Below, one piece after another: positions 47,957-60,380 of a stretch of 64,000 nucleotides of DNA. The stretch lies in NCBI RefSeq assembly GCF_001311985.1, contig NZ_BBCJ01000017.1, positions 42,947 through 106,946 of the forward strand, in the 5' to 3' direction. A program made the position numbers and the translations under genes. The DNA is from Geotalea toluenoxydans JCM 15764 (GTDB lineage: Bacteria > Desulfobacterota > Desulfuromonadia > Geobacterales > Geobacteraceae). The notes under the pieces were generated by a model that worked only from the letters and a program-made list of their open reading frames with translations, was not told where the DNA came from and did not search any database. The first letter of the stretch is position 1. Every line of letters starts with the position of its first letter.

Positions 47957-48061
47957 CATTTCCTCTCCCTGAGGGAGAGGGCCAGGGTTAGGGGGCATTG
48001 AGCAGGTGGGCACTGCCCCTCATCCGGCCTTCGGCCACCTTCTCCCATGGGAGAAGGAAGC
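47957..48061. repeat. Palindromic intergenic repeat block
   Basis: It contains CTCTCCCTGAGGGAGAG, GCCAGGGTTAGGGGG, CCGGCCTTCGGCC and CCTTCTCCCATGGGAGAAGG. These palindromes make a compact structured element typical of dispersed miniature repeats in proteobacteria. It lies between the FRG gene and the bd oxidase and may also affect cydA expression. Confidence 0.75.
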
Positions 48062-48120
48062 CGCAAAAGGTAGTAATTCTCAGATGACGTGTTAGAAAAA
48101 GTCTGAGTAGCGGAGGTTCC

Positions 48121-49450
48121 ATGGACAACCTGCTGGCCGCCCGCACACTGATGGGGGTTTCTCTCGCTTTCCACATCATCTATGCCACCATCGGCATCGG
48201 TCTGCCGCTGATGCTGATGATCGCCGAAGGCATCTCGCTGCGGAGCGGCAATGATCTCTATCACCAGATGGCGCGCCGCTGGGTACGTCCCGCCGGCCTT
48301 TTGTTCGCCATCGGCGCGGTCTCAGGCACCATTCTCTCCTTCGAGCTGGGTTTTCTCTGGCCCAGGTTCATGGCCTTCAGCGGCGCACTCATCGGCCTTG
48401 CCTTCACCATCGAAGGATTCGCCTTTTTCACCGAGGCCATTTTCCTTGCCCTATATATCTACGGCGAAAAAAGGCTGTCCCGCCGGGCGCTGTTCTTCTG
48501 CACCATTCCCATTACCGTTGCCGCCGCCGCTTCGGCAGTCTTCGTCATCAGTGCCAATGGCTGGATGAACACCCCGAGCGGCTTCAGAATGGTGGACGGC
48601 ATGCCGGCAGATCTGCACCCGCTGCAGGCCCTGGCCAATCCGGCATGGCCCATGAGGCGGTCCACGGCACCTTTGCCGCCTATGTGGCCACCGGCTTTGC
48701 CGTTGCCGGTGTCTATGCATTCTCCATCCTTCGCGGAACAGATACCGTTTACCACAAAAAGGCGCTGACCCTGGCCCTGGCGGTGGCCGGCTTCTTTCTC
48801 CCCCTCATGTTCATCTCCGGCGACTGGGCGGCTTCCTTCGTGGCCAAACATCAAAAACCGAAGCTGGCGGCCATGGAGGCCCATTTTACGACCATGGCCG
48901 GCGCTCCCCTTGTCATCGGCGGCTGGCCTGACCCCGCTTCAGGCCAAGTCTTGTATGCCGTAAAAATTCCAAAGATGTTGAGCGTCCTTGCCCATCGGGA
49001 GCCGAACGCGGTGGTGGAGGGGCTTGATGCCTTTCCTCCCGGTACCGCTCCCGACCCTCGCCTGGTTCATCCGTTTTTCGACCTGATGGTCGGCTCTTTC
49101 TTTATCATGGCCGGCGTTTCCTGCTGGTTCTGGTGGCGGCGCTGGCGAGGCAGGGATGACGGACCTGCAGAAAAACGGCTGCTGCAGGGGGTTCTATTTG
49201 CCTCCCCCTTCGGTATGATCGCCCTGGAGAGCGGCTGGTTCGTCACCGAATTCGGCCGCCAGCCTGGATCGTCCAGAAGCACATGACCGTGGCCCAGGGG
49301 GTGACCTCCCATCCGGACATCGATCTGGTGCTGGCAGCTTTCGTCACCGTCTACGTGCTGATGTCCATCGGCCTGCTTAAGCTGCTGCTACGCCCCGCGG
49401 GTGGTGAAAGAATTGCGACCCGCAAGGAGAGCTGGCATGTTGACTCTTGA
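48121..49450 (+). CDS. Cytochrome bd-type oxidase subunit I, CIO type (two frameshifts)
   Basis: Start MDNLLAARTLMGVSLAFHII with axial His18, helices GLLFAIGAVSGTILSFELGF, and after repair NPAWPHEAVHGTFAAYVATG. The Q-loop is short (cyanide-insensitive type). The signature GRQPW appears after the second repair near 49263 (one C; first near 49649-48651). It oxidises quinol and reduces O2 to water. It overlaps subunit II by 14 bases. Confidence 0.88.
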
Positions 49451-50454
49451 AAATATGGCCGCCCTGGCCCTCCATCTGGGCCTGATCATGTATGCACTTT
49501 TCGGCGGCGCCGACTTTGGCGGAGGCATCTGGACCGCCCTGGCCTCGGGTCCCGTGCCCGGGAACAGCGGGACAGCCTCTTTTTGGCCATTGGCCCGGTC
49601 TGGGAAACCAATCACGTTTGGCTGATCTTCATGGTGGTGACACTCTTTACCGCCTTTCCCAAAGGTTTTTCCATCATCTTTACCGCTCTCCTGGTTCCCT
49701 TCGTCATTGCCCTGATCGGCATCAATTTTCGCGGCGCAGCTTCGCTTTCCGTCACTTCGGCAAAGAGATCGGCCAAGATGTGCCCCTGGTGGCGCGGACC
49801 TTTGAGATTGCCAGCATTCTCACCCCATTTACCCTGGGCATGGCGGTAACCGCCATCGCTCGGAAGAATTATCCTCGCCGATGACCAGGTCCAATTGACC
49901 CTGTGGGGATGGGTCTCCCCCTTCACGCTGGTCGGGGGACTAGTGGGGATGGCGGTTTGCGCTATCTGACCCCCATATACATGACCGTGCGCACAGTGGG
50001 GGCATTGCGGGATGATTTTAGACGGCGGGGGATGGCGGCTGCCCTTGCTCTCGGGGTTATAACAACCATGGCGGTACCCGTGGCCATGGCCGATGCCCCG
50101 CTTTTTGCCCAGAGACTGCTGCGGTCTTGGCCGCTGGTCTTCGTTTCCCTGGCTGTTCTCTCCGGCTTGACCACCCAGATGCTGCTCTGGCGGCGGCAAT
50201 ACCTGGCGGCCCAGATCGTGGCCGCCGGCACCGTGGTCCTCACCATCAGCGGGTTCTCGGCGGCCCTTTATCCCGACCTGATCATCGGGCAACTGACCAT
50301 AGCCGCGGCTGCTGCGCCGCCGCCGACACTAAAGGCTTTTTTGACCGTGCTCCCTCTCGGGGCACTGATTCTCGTACCGTCACTGGTGTATCTCTACTGG
50401 ACCTTCCGGGGAGAGCCGGACCCCCATGCGCCGCCGGGCAAGCGCAATCGCTGA
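49437..50454 (+). CDS. Cytochrome bd-type oxidase subunit II (several frameshifts)
   Basis: Start MLTLENMAALALHLGLIMYA; repaired segments IGPVWETNHVWLIFMVVTLFT, FRHFGKEIGQDVPLVARTFE and LTLWGWVSPFTLVGGLVGMA, then TPIYMTVRTVGALRDDFRRR and C-terminal helices match CydB/CioB. At least four frame breaks (near 49551, 49742, 49860, 49966). GGAG before ATG 49437. With subunit I it forms the oxidase; CydCD is not in the window. Confidence 0.85.
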
Positions 50455-50473
50455 AGCCCGCTCAAATTCCCTT

Positions 50474-52747
<2,274 letters not shown>

Positions 52748-52751
<4 letters not shown>

Positions 52752-54589
52752 GTTTGATCCTGGGAATAGAGGAGGTTTTCCTTTCTGCAGTAGCCCTGGT
52801 AAAGGATATAGCGGAGCGGCGTGATGGTTCCGGTTCGCCTGGCGCTTTTTTCTATCAGCTCACCGGCGGCCGCAATTGCCTGCTGTGCCCGGTGGATTTC
52901 GTCGGCGCTGGTCTGGTCGGCATAGTAGTCGTATTCCATGACGCACCGCTTGCCGTTGTCCACCGGGGTGATGAAGCCGAGGCTGTTCTTCAGCTGGTGT
53001 CGGTCCGCAATTCCCTTCAAGGCGGTTACCATTTCGCCAATCAGCTGAGGCTCCAGGCAGGTAGACGACAATTGGAAAAAAGTGCCTGTCCCGGCCGATC
53101 CTGGAACTGGTGATTCTGAACATGTTGAGCCAGACCAGATCAGTCAACTCCGGGCGGGCGTAAAGCTCCTCGAAGAAAGGCCTCAGTTCAGGGTCCAGGT
53201 CCTGTACAAGTTGACCTGGGGATGGGGCAAGGGCCGCTTCAGCGAGCTCGGCAAAACCCCTGATTTTCAGGTAGGAGAAGGGTTCATCTTCGGTCAACTC
53301 ATGGATCAGATCCAGCCAGCGGGCGGAGGCGAGGGATGGAAGGCCGAGGGTGAGGGCGGTGACCAGGCGCTGGTCGAATAGTGGTAGCCCCATTTCGCCG
53401 ATGGCGGCCATTGAGTATTTGTCGCCGATCACCAGGACCATGCAGGCCATGCCCAGCCTGTCCGCAAAGATTTCCTTGACCTTCACCGCCAGTTCCTGGG
53501 TCGGCGAGATAAATGCCGAGACATACTCAAGGTCGAGAATACCCATGGCCAGGCCGATGCGCCTCGTGGCACACTCCCTGGAGAAACCGATTGCCTGTTC
53601 CATGGTTGCAAAAGGGACCAGGACGCCCGTCTCATCGGCAGTTTTCGGGTGAAGTTTTACGGACAAGGCGGTGCAGATGCCGGGTGCCTTCTGCTCGACC
53701 CTGTCAAATGCATAGAGATTGGGGGCTGCCTTGTCATTCAGGGAAAACATCGATCCGTCGCTGCCGACGAACTCCGCATCCACATAGTTGTCGGCTGCGG
53801 TGCCATAGGTGGTTGAAAAGAGGGAGAACAGGCCGGAGCAACTGGTGCTGCCGCAGACGGCGGCCGCCGGTTCGGCCACATGGACCCGGTAGCCGTGCCG
53901 GGAAGCCTCACGCTGCAGGTCGAAGGCTGTGACCCCCGGTTCAATTTTGGCGAGCCAGCGCTTTTCATCGAAAACGATCCCTTTCATCCGGCTGAGGTCA
54001 ATGACCACCCCCTTGCCGAGGGCCAATCCGAGAATATTGGTGCCGTTGCCCCGCGCTACCCAGGAATGCCATTCCCATTGAAGAGCGTTATGAGGCAGGC
54101 TATTTCTTCCCGTGTCTTCGGCATCACCACGTAGTCGGGCATCTGTGGCTTTGCCATGGGGCAGGGGTCTGTAGAATAGGTGACGGCAACGCCCCGGTCA
54201 CCGGTAGCCCAGTTAGGGCCGACGATCTCCTGCATCTCTCGCAAGAGGAAAGTTTCCTTTTCCTTTAAGATGGGGTTACCTGCTGCAACATGTTTTCCCA
54301 CCAGCGTTTTCAATGCCCTCATCACCTTTGTCGGGCGCATTTCCGTGACGAAATAGCACTGGTAATCGCATTTTCCGCACAGGTTGCAGCTGTCTGCCGC
54401 CTGGACGCATTTTTCCGTGACAGGGATTTTGCCGTCGGCGAGGGCCGCATAAAGGAGCATCCTTCCCTGGGGATAAAAGGTCACGTAATGCCGTTCGAGG
54501 CCGGAGGCACAGACCCCGCTCCCAAGAAAGTCGATCTTGCACATTGCATACTGTCGGCAGTTGACGGCGATGTCCCTGGCGTTGTCCAT
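52748..54589 (-). CDS. FAD-binding oxidoreductase with N-terminal Fe-S segment (two frameshifts)
   Basis: Start MDNARDIAVNCRQYAMCKID; a CNLCGKCDYQC cluster near residue 70; then the FAD_binding_4 site (WVARGNGTNILGLALGKGVV after repair near 54058) and the FAD-oxidase C-terminal domain, ending LRYILYQGYCRKENLLYSQDQT after a second repair near 53073. It resembles GlcD/alkyl-DHAP-type flavoenzymes with an unusual 4Fe-4S front. It shares one base with the upstream methyltransferase stop (TGATG) and overlaps the reductase. Confidence 0.8.
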
Positions 54590-55382
54590 CAGACCCCCTT
54601 CCGTTCGAGTCGCAGCGGCATGGTGTCTTTGACCGCATAGCCCATATACATCACTGCCGTGCTTCTGCCCTCGATGAGCTGCAGCCGCAGGGCAAGGTCC
54701 TTGTAGTTCCATTCGCCCCTGGCCCGCCGACGCAGAAAACTCAGGGTTTTGATTGGTGAGGTGACCGGCTTGATGCCCCGGTGTTCCCTCCAGCTAGGTG
54801 GTTCGTCTCCAGGAGCATTTTCAGTTCCTCCGGTTTGATGAATTTCGTCCAGGTATGCAGCTCGGGCGGCATCACGGCCCAGCGTTTCCATTTCTGCAGT
54901 ATGCCGATGACCACCAGCCAGCTGATCAGAGTGCGGTTCAGGGTGTCATAACAGAAGATGCCCCCCGGCCTGAGAACCCTGGCAATTTCGGCAATCACCC
55001 GTGGCTGGTCGTGCACATGTTCCAGCACATCACAGCAGAAGGCGGCATCAAAGGAACCATCAGGGAAGGGGAGGTTTTCTCCGGCACCCTGCTGATAATC
55101 GATCGCCAGTCCCTTTTTCCGTGCGTGTTCCCCGGCAATCCGCAATGACCCCCTCGACGGATCGATGCCGGTGGTCTTGAAGCCCATGGCGGCGATTTCT
55201 TCGCAGAGAAAGCCGCCGCCACAGCCTACGTCCAGTGCAGTGGCGCCTGGACGGTCAGGCAGCAGTGCTTGAAAATAGGCAATCCTGGCGGGATTTATGG
55301 CGGTCCGCAGCAGGAAAAGCGCCGATTGTGGTTGCCACCATGGATCTTGCTCATAGATGTCGCCCTGACTCTGTTCTTCCAT
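54589..55382 (-). CDS. UbiG-like SAM methyltransferase (frameshifted)
   Basis: The SAM motif ALDVGCGGGFLCEEIAAMG, motif II FDAAFCCDVLEH, and RVLRPGGIFCYDTLNRTLIS define a class I methyltransferase close to UbiG. After one restored base near 54797 the C-terminus is WREHRGIKPVTSPIKTLSFL ending LRLERKGV. Start ATG 55382 with GGAG. First gene in the series with the FAD oxidase and reductase. Substrate could be a quinone or lipid. Confidence 0.82.
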
Positions 55383-55470
55383 CGGTTGGCTCCACACGTT
55401 CTTAAAAGTATAGCATGTGAAAATTTTTATTAAACATGTTGACAATATATAACGCTTTGGGGCAGGAGAC

Positions 55471-55487
55471 TGTCGGAGTAATTTACA
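55471..55487 (+). promoter_or_regulatory. Conserved 17-base motif, copy 1
   Basis: TGTCGGAGTAATTTACA, sharing 13 of 17 bases with copy 2 at 55670. Located 89 bases upstream of the methyltransferase start (minus) and 272 bases before the PAP2 gene (plus). Confidence 0.5.
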
Positions 55488-55538
55488 CGTTGAGTATAAA
55501 TGTTGATAAAAATGCTTTGTAATTCAATAGGATAGATG

Positions 55539-55555
55539 TGGCATGGAATGTGAAG
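55539..55555 (+). promoter_or_regulatory. Possible sigma-54 promoter
   Basis: TGGCATGGAATGTGAAG matches TGGCA at -24 but has TGAA instead of TTGC at -12, so it is a partial match. The motif at 55471 lies 60-70 bases upstream, as for an enhancer-binding activator. Confidence 0.3.
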
Positions 55556-55669
55556 CCATTAGCGCAGGCTCTTGGGCGCCGGTCCAAGACAGCCGCCCGG
55601 CGGACCTGCAGCAGACGACAGTGGGGACGAAAACTGTCCGGAATTGCCTGTAAGCTTTCCCGACGTTGC

Positions 55670-55686
55670 TGTCGGTTAATTTTACA
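55670..55686 (+). promoter_or_regulatory. Conserved 17-base motif, copy 2
   Basis: TGTCGGTTAATTTTACA, 57 bases before the PAP2 start. Together with copy 1 it marks the divergent control region; the roughly 360 bases from 55383 to 55742 contain no gene. Confidence 0.5.
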
Positions 55687-55742
55687 TTGGGGGAAAGGCA
55701 ACTTCAGTACATTGAATGTACAAATATCGGAGGAGGGAATCA

Positions 55743-56472
55743 TGAACTGGTTCGATTTGCAGGTAATTTCCTATCTCAACGATTTTGCTCGGCATTCCTG
55801 GCTTTTCGACAAGGCGATGAACCTCCTTGCCGGGAACATCATGTTCAAGGGGGGCTGATCATCCCTGTGCTCTGGTGGCTGTGGTTTCGCCGTGACCCAA
55901 GCGGCCGGGAGAAAGAGTACCTGCTGTCGATCCTTATGGTATCGTTCCTGTCAATCATGGTTGCACGGCTGCTGGCGCTGACGCTCCCCTTCAGACTGCG
56001 GCCGCTGCACAATCCGGCTCTGAATTTCACCCTCCCCTTCGGCACGAGGTCAAGCTCCCTGGAGGGATGGAGCGCCTTTCCCAGCGATCATGCCGCCCTC
56101 TTCTTCACCCTCGCCACGGGCATTTTTCTGCTGTCGCGCAGGGCCGGCATCTATGCCTTTCTCCACGCCATCTTAGTCATTTCCTTCCCGAGGGTCTACC
56201 TGGGACTGCATAACGCCACCGACATTTTCGGCGGCGCCGCCATCGGTATTCTTATGGGGTGCCTGGTGCATCTGGGCCGCCTGAGGCAGCTGGCGAGCTC
56301 CCGCCTGCTGCAGTGGGAGAGCTCCTGCCCCGGTCTGTTTTACGCCTGTTTCCTTATTATCAGCTACCAGATGATCTGCATGTTCGACCCGCTGCGTATG
56401 CTGGGTAGCGAATCCCTGATGATGGTCAAGCATCTGATCAAAGAGACCATATTCACCGCCTGGGCGAAATAA
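55743..56472 (+). CDS. PAP2-superfamily membrane phosphatase (frameshifted)
   Basis: GGAGGAGG before ATG 55743. MNWFDLQVISYLNDFARHSW, then after one restored G in the G-run at 55852-55857, GLIIPVLWWLWFRRD. Phosphatase motifs: RLRPLHN, FPSDHAA and FPRVYLGLHNATD with catalytic His and Asp (first Ser replaced by Phe-Pro). It should hydrolyse lipid phosphates such as undecaprenyl diphosphate at the membrane. The C-terminal helix ends near 56472. Confidence 0.85.
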
Positions 56473-56476
56473 CCTC

Positions 56477-57412
56477 TTATCCTCTGACCTGCAGGACGAT
56501 CTTCCCGCGGGCGTGATGGGACTGGCTTATCATCTGGGCGTTCCGGGCTTCTTCAAGGGGAAGGATCTTGCCGACGACCGGTTTTATCTCGCCTGCTTCC
56601 ACAAGCTCCGCGATCTTGCCAAGCTCCTTGCCGTCCGGGTGCATGAAGAGGTAGCCTACCCTGACGCCTGTCTGCTCAGCCAGTTCATGGTCCGGCTGTT
56701 CCAGGATGGAGACCATGACCCCGTGCTGCTGTCTGAGTACCTTGAAGCTTTTGCGATAGGTCTCACCGCCGATGGTGTCGAAGACAATGTCGTAATCGTG
56801 GATCTGTAAGGAAAAATCTCCCTTGGTGTAATCGACAACCTGATCCGCCCCCAGGGACCTGACGAAATCCACATGGGTCGTGCTGCAGGTGGCGGCAACA
56901 TAGCAGCCTTTGCTTTTTGCCAGCTGGATGGCGAAGGAGCCGACGCCGCCGGACCCGGCGTGGATCAGGACCTTGTCGTTCTTTTTTATTCCAGCATAGT
57001 CCACCAGGGCCTGCCAGGCCGTGAGCCCCACCAGCGGTACCGCTGCCGCCGCCTCAAAGGAGATGTTTGCCGGTTTCATGGCCACATATTTCTCGTCAAC
57101 GGCCACATACTCGGAATAGGTGCCGTTCCTGGCGATATCGGTCCGACTGAAGACCTTGTCCCCCCTTTTGAATTTCGTGACTCCGGGGCCGGTGTCCACC
57201 ACTACACCCGCCGCATCCCAGCCGAGGATAAGGGGAAACCGGTGGTGCAACATATCCTGGAGGTAGCCTTCCCGTATCTTCCAATCCACCGGATTGACGG
57301 AGGCCGCATGAATTTCAATCAGCACATCCTTTTCCATCACTGCCGGCTTCGGCAGGTCCATCAGCTGGAGCACCTCAGGTCCACCATATTTTTCAATGGC
57401 AACAGCTTTCAT
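56477..57412 (-). CDS. NADPH:quinone reductase-like MDR protein
   Basis: 311 residues: GroES-like N-terminal domain (VLIEIHAASVNPVDWKIREG) and Rossmann domain with HAGSGGVGSFAIQLAK. No zinc cysteines, so it is a quinone oxidoreductase/enoyl reductase type using NADPH. Frame intact. It converges with the PAP2 gene four bases away. Confidence 0.9.
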   Translation of the reverse strand: MKAVAIEKYGGPEVLQLMDLPKPAVMEKDVLIEIHAASVNPVDWKIREGYLQDMLHHRFPLILGWDAAGVVVDTGPGVTKFKRGDKVFSRTDIARNGTYSEYVAVDEKYVAMKPANISFEAAAAVPLVGLTAWQALVDYAGIKKNDKVLIHAGSGGVGSFAIQLAKSKGCYVAATCSTTHVDFVRSLGADQVVDYTKGDFSLQIHDYDIVFDTIGGETYRKSFKVLRQQHGVMVSILEQPDHELAEQTGVRVGYLFMHPDGKELGKIAELVEAGEIKPVVGKILPLEEARNAQMISQSHHARGKIVLQVRG

Positions 57413-57491
57413 GGCTATTTCCTCCCGATACTGGAGAATGAATATCTTCTGAAAAGTGTAGCAACTACTGGAAGGAATGAAAGGTCGGCAA

Positions 57492-58286
57492 TCAGTGTCT
57501 GCGGCGGTGGAGCGCCTCTTCGACCGCTTTTTTCCGGGGGCTGTCGAGTCGCCCGGATGCGAGCAGCTTTTTCAACTCGGCGCTATTCAAACCGGGGAGG
57601 AAGAGGTCGAACCAGATGAGCGGCGTTCGCTGGTTCTTGAGAATGGCGCCAATGATATTGGGGCGGGTCTTCCAGCGGGGGTGGCGGGCGATCATGGAGA
57701 TATTTTCGGCAGTGGCCCTGGCGCTGCCCAGGAACTGAAAAATGAAGGCTTCCTTGATCTGTGGGTTTGAGAGACATATTTCTACGACCTGGGGATCTCC
57801 CTCTCTCAAAAGGGCCTCCAGGACGGGTGCCGTGCCGCGGCGGGCGAGGGTCAGTTTGTTGCCCAGGGGAGTGGTGGGGATGCGCTGGATGACGGCCCGT
57901 TCCGCAGCCAGTTTCTGGTCGGGAGTGACGCCGGGCAGAAAACAGACAGCCACCAGCTCGAAAAGGTAGAGGTGGGGCAGCAACGTGGTAATGATGGTGC
58001 CGGGGATATTCGGGTTTTTCACCAGGGCCAGTTTCAGGTTGTGGCTCTCCCCGGTGAGCGGCAGTTTGTGGATGGCCTTGATCAGATCCTCAGACAGGTC
58101 ACGTCGCTTCAGGAGTGTCAGCAGGTGGGCTTCATCCAACGCCGGATTTCGCAGAGCCGCCCGAAGCACCTCCATGGAGGGTGATTGCAGCACCAGGTAC
58201 AGTTCGTCTTTGCCGACAGTCAGTGCCTGGTGCAACTGGCGGGATAAAGCAGGATCGAGGGTGGGGTTCTTTTTCGTGTCTTCCAT
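57492..58286 (-). CDS. Helical repeat protein, DUF2336-like
   Basis: 264 residues built of about seven helical repeats such as LVLQSPSMEVLRAALRNPAL and VEICLSNPQIKEAFIFQFLG, giving a HEAT-like solenoid. No catalytic motif; likely a protein-binding scaffold. Frame intact. Standing alone between the reductase gene and the SnoaL gene. Confidence 0.7.
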   Translation of the reverse strand: MEDTKKNPTLDPALSRQLHQALTVGKDELYLVLQSPSMEVLRAALRNPALDEAHLLTLLKRRDLSEDLIKAIHKLPLTGESHNLKLALVKNPNIPGTIITTLLPHLYLFELVAVCFLPGVTPDQKLAAERAVIQRIPTTPLGNKLTLARRGTAPVLEALLREGDPQVVEICLSNPQIKEAFIFQFLGSARATAENISMIARHPRWKTRPNIIGAILKNQRTPLIWFDLFLPGLNSAELKKLLASGRLDSPRKKAVEEALHRRRH

Positions 58287-58452
58287 TGGGTATCGCTATT
58301 TGCCAAAAGCCTGACCAGCTTGCCCATGATACGAGCAGTTCTTGGTATAATTGAGACAATAACGCCTGTTAGCTGCAGATGCAACAATTAGTATGGGGGA
58401 TGTCCTACTTCATGCTCATGCTCAATGCCAGAGGTGGGGTAATCTGTCGAAG

Positions 58453-58479
58453 AAAAAGGGGGAGCTTTCCCCCCTTTTC
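58453..58479 (-). terminator. Rho-independent terminator of the SnoaL-like gene
   Basis: AAGGGGGAGCTTTCCCCCCTT forms a GC stem; on the minus strand it is followed by TTTTTCTTCG. It lies 11 bases after the SnoaL stop. Confidence 0.8.
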
Positions 58480-58490
58480 CATTGTGAAGC

Positions 58491-58967
58491 TCATTTGATG
58501 ACGCCGAGCTGCCTGAAGAGTCCATAGATATCCATTACATCCCAGTGTTCGGCAAGTTTGCCATCTTGTACCCGGAAGATATCCACCGCATCGAAGCTGT
58601 ATTTCTGCCCCGTTCCCGGAATCCCGAGCCATTCTTTTTCCAGTGTTCCCGAATAGGTGCCGTATACCCATACCTCGTCTCCCTCGGCGACGATCTTTTT
58701 CAAGGTATAATTCCAATCAGGAACAGCCGCGAACCATGCTGCAAAAAACTCCTTGAACCCGGCCGAACCCTGTCTGACCAGCGGGTTATGCTGAATATAA
58801 TCCGCACGCACATACCGCTCAACCTCGCTGAGATCCTTCTTGACGAAGACTGCCTCTGCGAATCTGCCTAACAGCGCCTTGTTTACATCCTTCTCCTTTG
58901 CCATCGCTGTTCCCCCCATGATGAAAAGTAGTCCTGCCATCAACAGGGTTGCCTTGATTGCTTTCAT
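58491..58967 (-). CDS. Secreted SnoaL-like protein
   Basis: 158 residues, signal peptide (ATLLMAGLLFIMGGTAMA), then a cystatin-like SnoaL/NTF2 fold (VRADYIQHNPLVRQGSAGFK; EGDEVWVYGTYSGT). Related proteins act in small-molecule cyclisation or hydrolysis, many with unknown ligand. It is divergent from the HxlR regulator, which likely controls it. Confidence 0.85.
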   Translation of the reverse strand: MKAIKATLLMAGLLFIMGGTAMAKEKDVNKALLGRFAEAVFVKKDLSEVERYVRADYIQHNPLVRQGSAGFKEFFAAWFAAVPDWNYTLKKIVAEGDEVWVYGTYSGTLEKEWLGIPGTGQKYSFDAVDIFRVQDGKLAEHWDVMDIYGLFRQLGVIK

Positions 58968-59118
58968 TTACTGCCTCCTTTAAGAATTTTTTTCGCCGCT
59001 AGCGAACCTGTTGCCAACAATAAACAATGTAGGTTACTATTCGCAAGTAGGCACCTTTTTGTATTGTAGTCACCTTTTGGTTACTATTGGATCTATCAAG
59101 GGAAAAGAGGAGATATAT

Positions 59119-59481
59119 ATGCAGTGGGATGTTTATAACGAACGCTGTCCGACGCGAATGGTCCTGGATCGCATAGCCGACAAGTGGACGGTACTTATCA
59201 TCGGCTCGCTGGAAAAAGGGACGAGAAGGTTCGGCGATCTTCGCCGGGAAGTCGGTGGAATCTCACAGAAGATGCTGACCCAGACATTGCGGGGGCTTGA
59301 ACGGGACGGTCTGGTGACTCGTGTCATCTATGCCAGCATTCCGCCGAAGGTTGAATATTCATTGACCGATCTCGGGCGGACCCTGGTTGGTGTATTTGAG
59401 GGGATACGAAACTGGTCGGAAACCAATATCGAGGAAGTTCTCAAGGCGCGGGAATTCTACGACAGCCGGGGAGATTTGTGA
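59119..59481 (+). CDS. HxlR-family transcriptional regulator
   Basis: 120 residues: CPTRMVLDRIADKWTVLIIG and the winged helix (FGDLRREVGGISQKMLTQTLRGLERDGLVTR), with Cys10 as in redox- or formaldehyde-sensing HxlR/YodB members. GAGGAG before ATG 59119. The intergenic region has GTTACTATT twice (near 59034 and 59081), a likely operator shared with the SnoaL gene. Confidence 0.9.
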   Translation: MQWDVYNERCPTRMVLDRIADKWTVLIIGSLEKGTRRFGDLRREVGGISQKMLTQTLRGLERDGLVTRVIYASIPPKVEYSLTDLGRTLVGVFEGIRNWSETNIEEVLKAREFYDSRGDL

Positions 59482-59488
59482 CAAAAGG

Positions 59489-59629
59489 ATGGCGTTTCTC
59501 TTCTCTTTGGAGAGCCTACCAACAAACAATGTCCCGCTAGCCTCTCCCAACATTGCCAAGCTTGCAGTGGCTACGGAGATCTCCCGCCCCCGCCTGTGCG
59601 AATATCTGGAGAAGCTGCAGGATGCACGG
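59489..59629 (+). pseudogene. 3' remnant of an AAA-ATPase (DUF4143-type)
   Basis: MAFLFSLESLPTNNVPLASP, then NIAKLAVATEISRPRLCEYLEKLQDAR resembles the winged-helix segment of DUF4143 ATPases. The homology stops at 59629, immediately before a tandem repeat, so the gene is truncated on both sides. Confidence 0.4.
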
Positions 59630-59648
59630 TTCAAACCTCTTTTGCCTT

Positions 59649-59676
59649 CACCCTTCACCCTTCACCCTTCACCCTT
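59649..59676. repeat. Four tandem copies of a 7-base unit
   Basis: CACCCTT repeated four times without change, followed by related C/T-rich sequence to about 59700. Slippage-prone; it overwrites the end of the AAA remnant. Confidence 0.9.
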
Positions 59677-59802
59677 ATGTCTTCAGCCCTCAGCCTTCAG
59701 TCTGGTGTTGCTGAATAATTAGAAATTTATAGTTTTAATGTTGTTGCTTCAGATTAGGCGTTCCTACTATATTGCTGAACGTGTAACAAAACCAATTAGA
59801 TA

Positions 59803-59841
59803 GTGTAAAAATTTTTTTACACTGGCAAATTTTTTTACACC
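59803..59841. promoter_or_regulatory. Palindrome with extra half-site
   Basis: GTGTAAAAA-TT-TTTTTACAC followed after eight bases by a third TTTTTTTACACC. Such paired-plus-half sites are common for cooperative regulators; it lies 60-100 bases before the 59910 gene. Confidence 0.45.
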
Positions 59842-59909
59842 GGCTGGGATTTTGTGCCAGGTGTGGCACGGGGGTAGGGTGGAAGGAATAAAAGCAGAAC
59901 AAAGTGGTT

Positions 59910-60293
59910 ATGCAAATGATGCCGAAACATAGAAAGCTAATCAGATGGATGATTCTGATCTTGGCGGTTGCGGGAGGCCTTTTCCTTCTGAACACAGTAT
60001 TTTTCTGTGCCTGGGTATCTGGCGGGCCACCGAATGACTACCCGAAGGCATGGCTACACCAATCCTATATTTATTTTGGCTACAGCGGAGCGTTGCTTGG
60101 GACTGGCATTATGGGCTTCGTCGCGCTGCGGGAACAATTCAATTGGAAGAAATCGATCGTATTCTACCTCTGGATTCCCTTTACCATCTACTGCATTGCA
60201 GGACCAATTATTAGAAAGCAAATTCTGATCGATAAATGTTTAGACTCGGGTGGAAAGTGGGACGAGTTGCATTTTGTATGCAAGGGCGAATAG
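59910..60293 (+). CDS. Small polytopic membrane protein of unknown function
   Basis: About 127 residues with three hydrophobic helices (RWMILILAVAGGLFLLNTVFF; YFGYSGALLGTGIMGFVAL; SIVFYLWIPFTIYCIAG) and a short C-terminal tail with two Cys. AT-rich relative to the backbone. The start is uncertain (ATG 59910 or GTG 59904). No relative recognised. Confidence 0.55.
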   Translation: MQMMPKHRKLIRWMILILAVAGGLFLLNTVFFCAWVSGGPPNDYPKAWLHQSYIYFGYSGALLGTGIMGFVALREQFNWKKSIVFYLWIPFTIYCIAGPIIRKQILIDKCLDSGGKWDELHFVCKGE

Positions 60294-60337
60294 CGCACAC
60301 CAAGGCGCTCAGACCAGGAGGATCTCTTCAGGTAATA

Positions 60338-60380
60338 CGGGGAGTGTCCCTAATTTTCCCTAATTTTCCCCTAATTTTCC
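60338..60380. repeat. REP-like sequence, left copy
   Basis: CGGGGAGTGTCCCTAATTTT is the reverse complement of the right-hand copies at 62371 and 62407 (one T/C difference at the CTA/TTA position), followed by three copies of CCCTAATTTTC. It faces the right copies as an inverted repeat about 2 kb apart. Confidence 0.8.
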
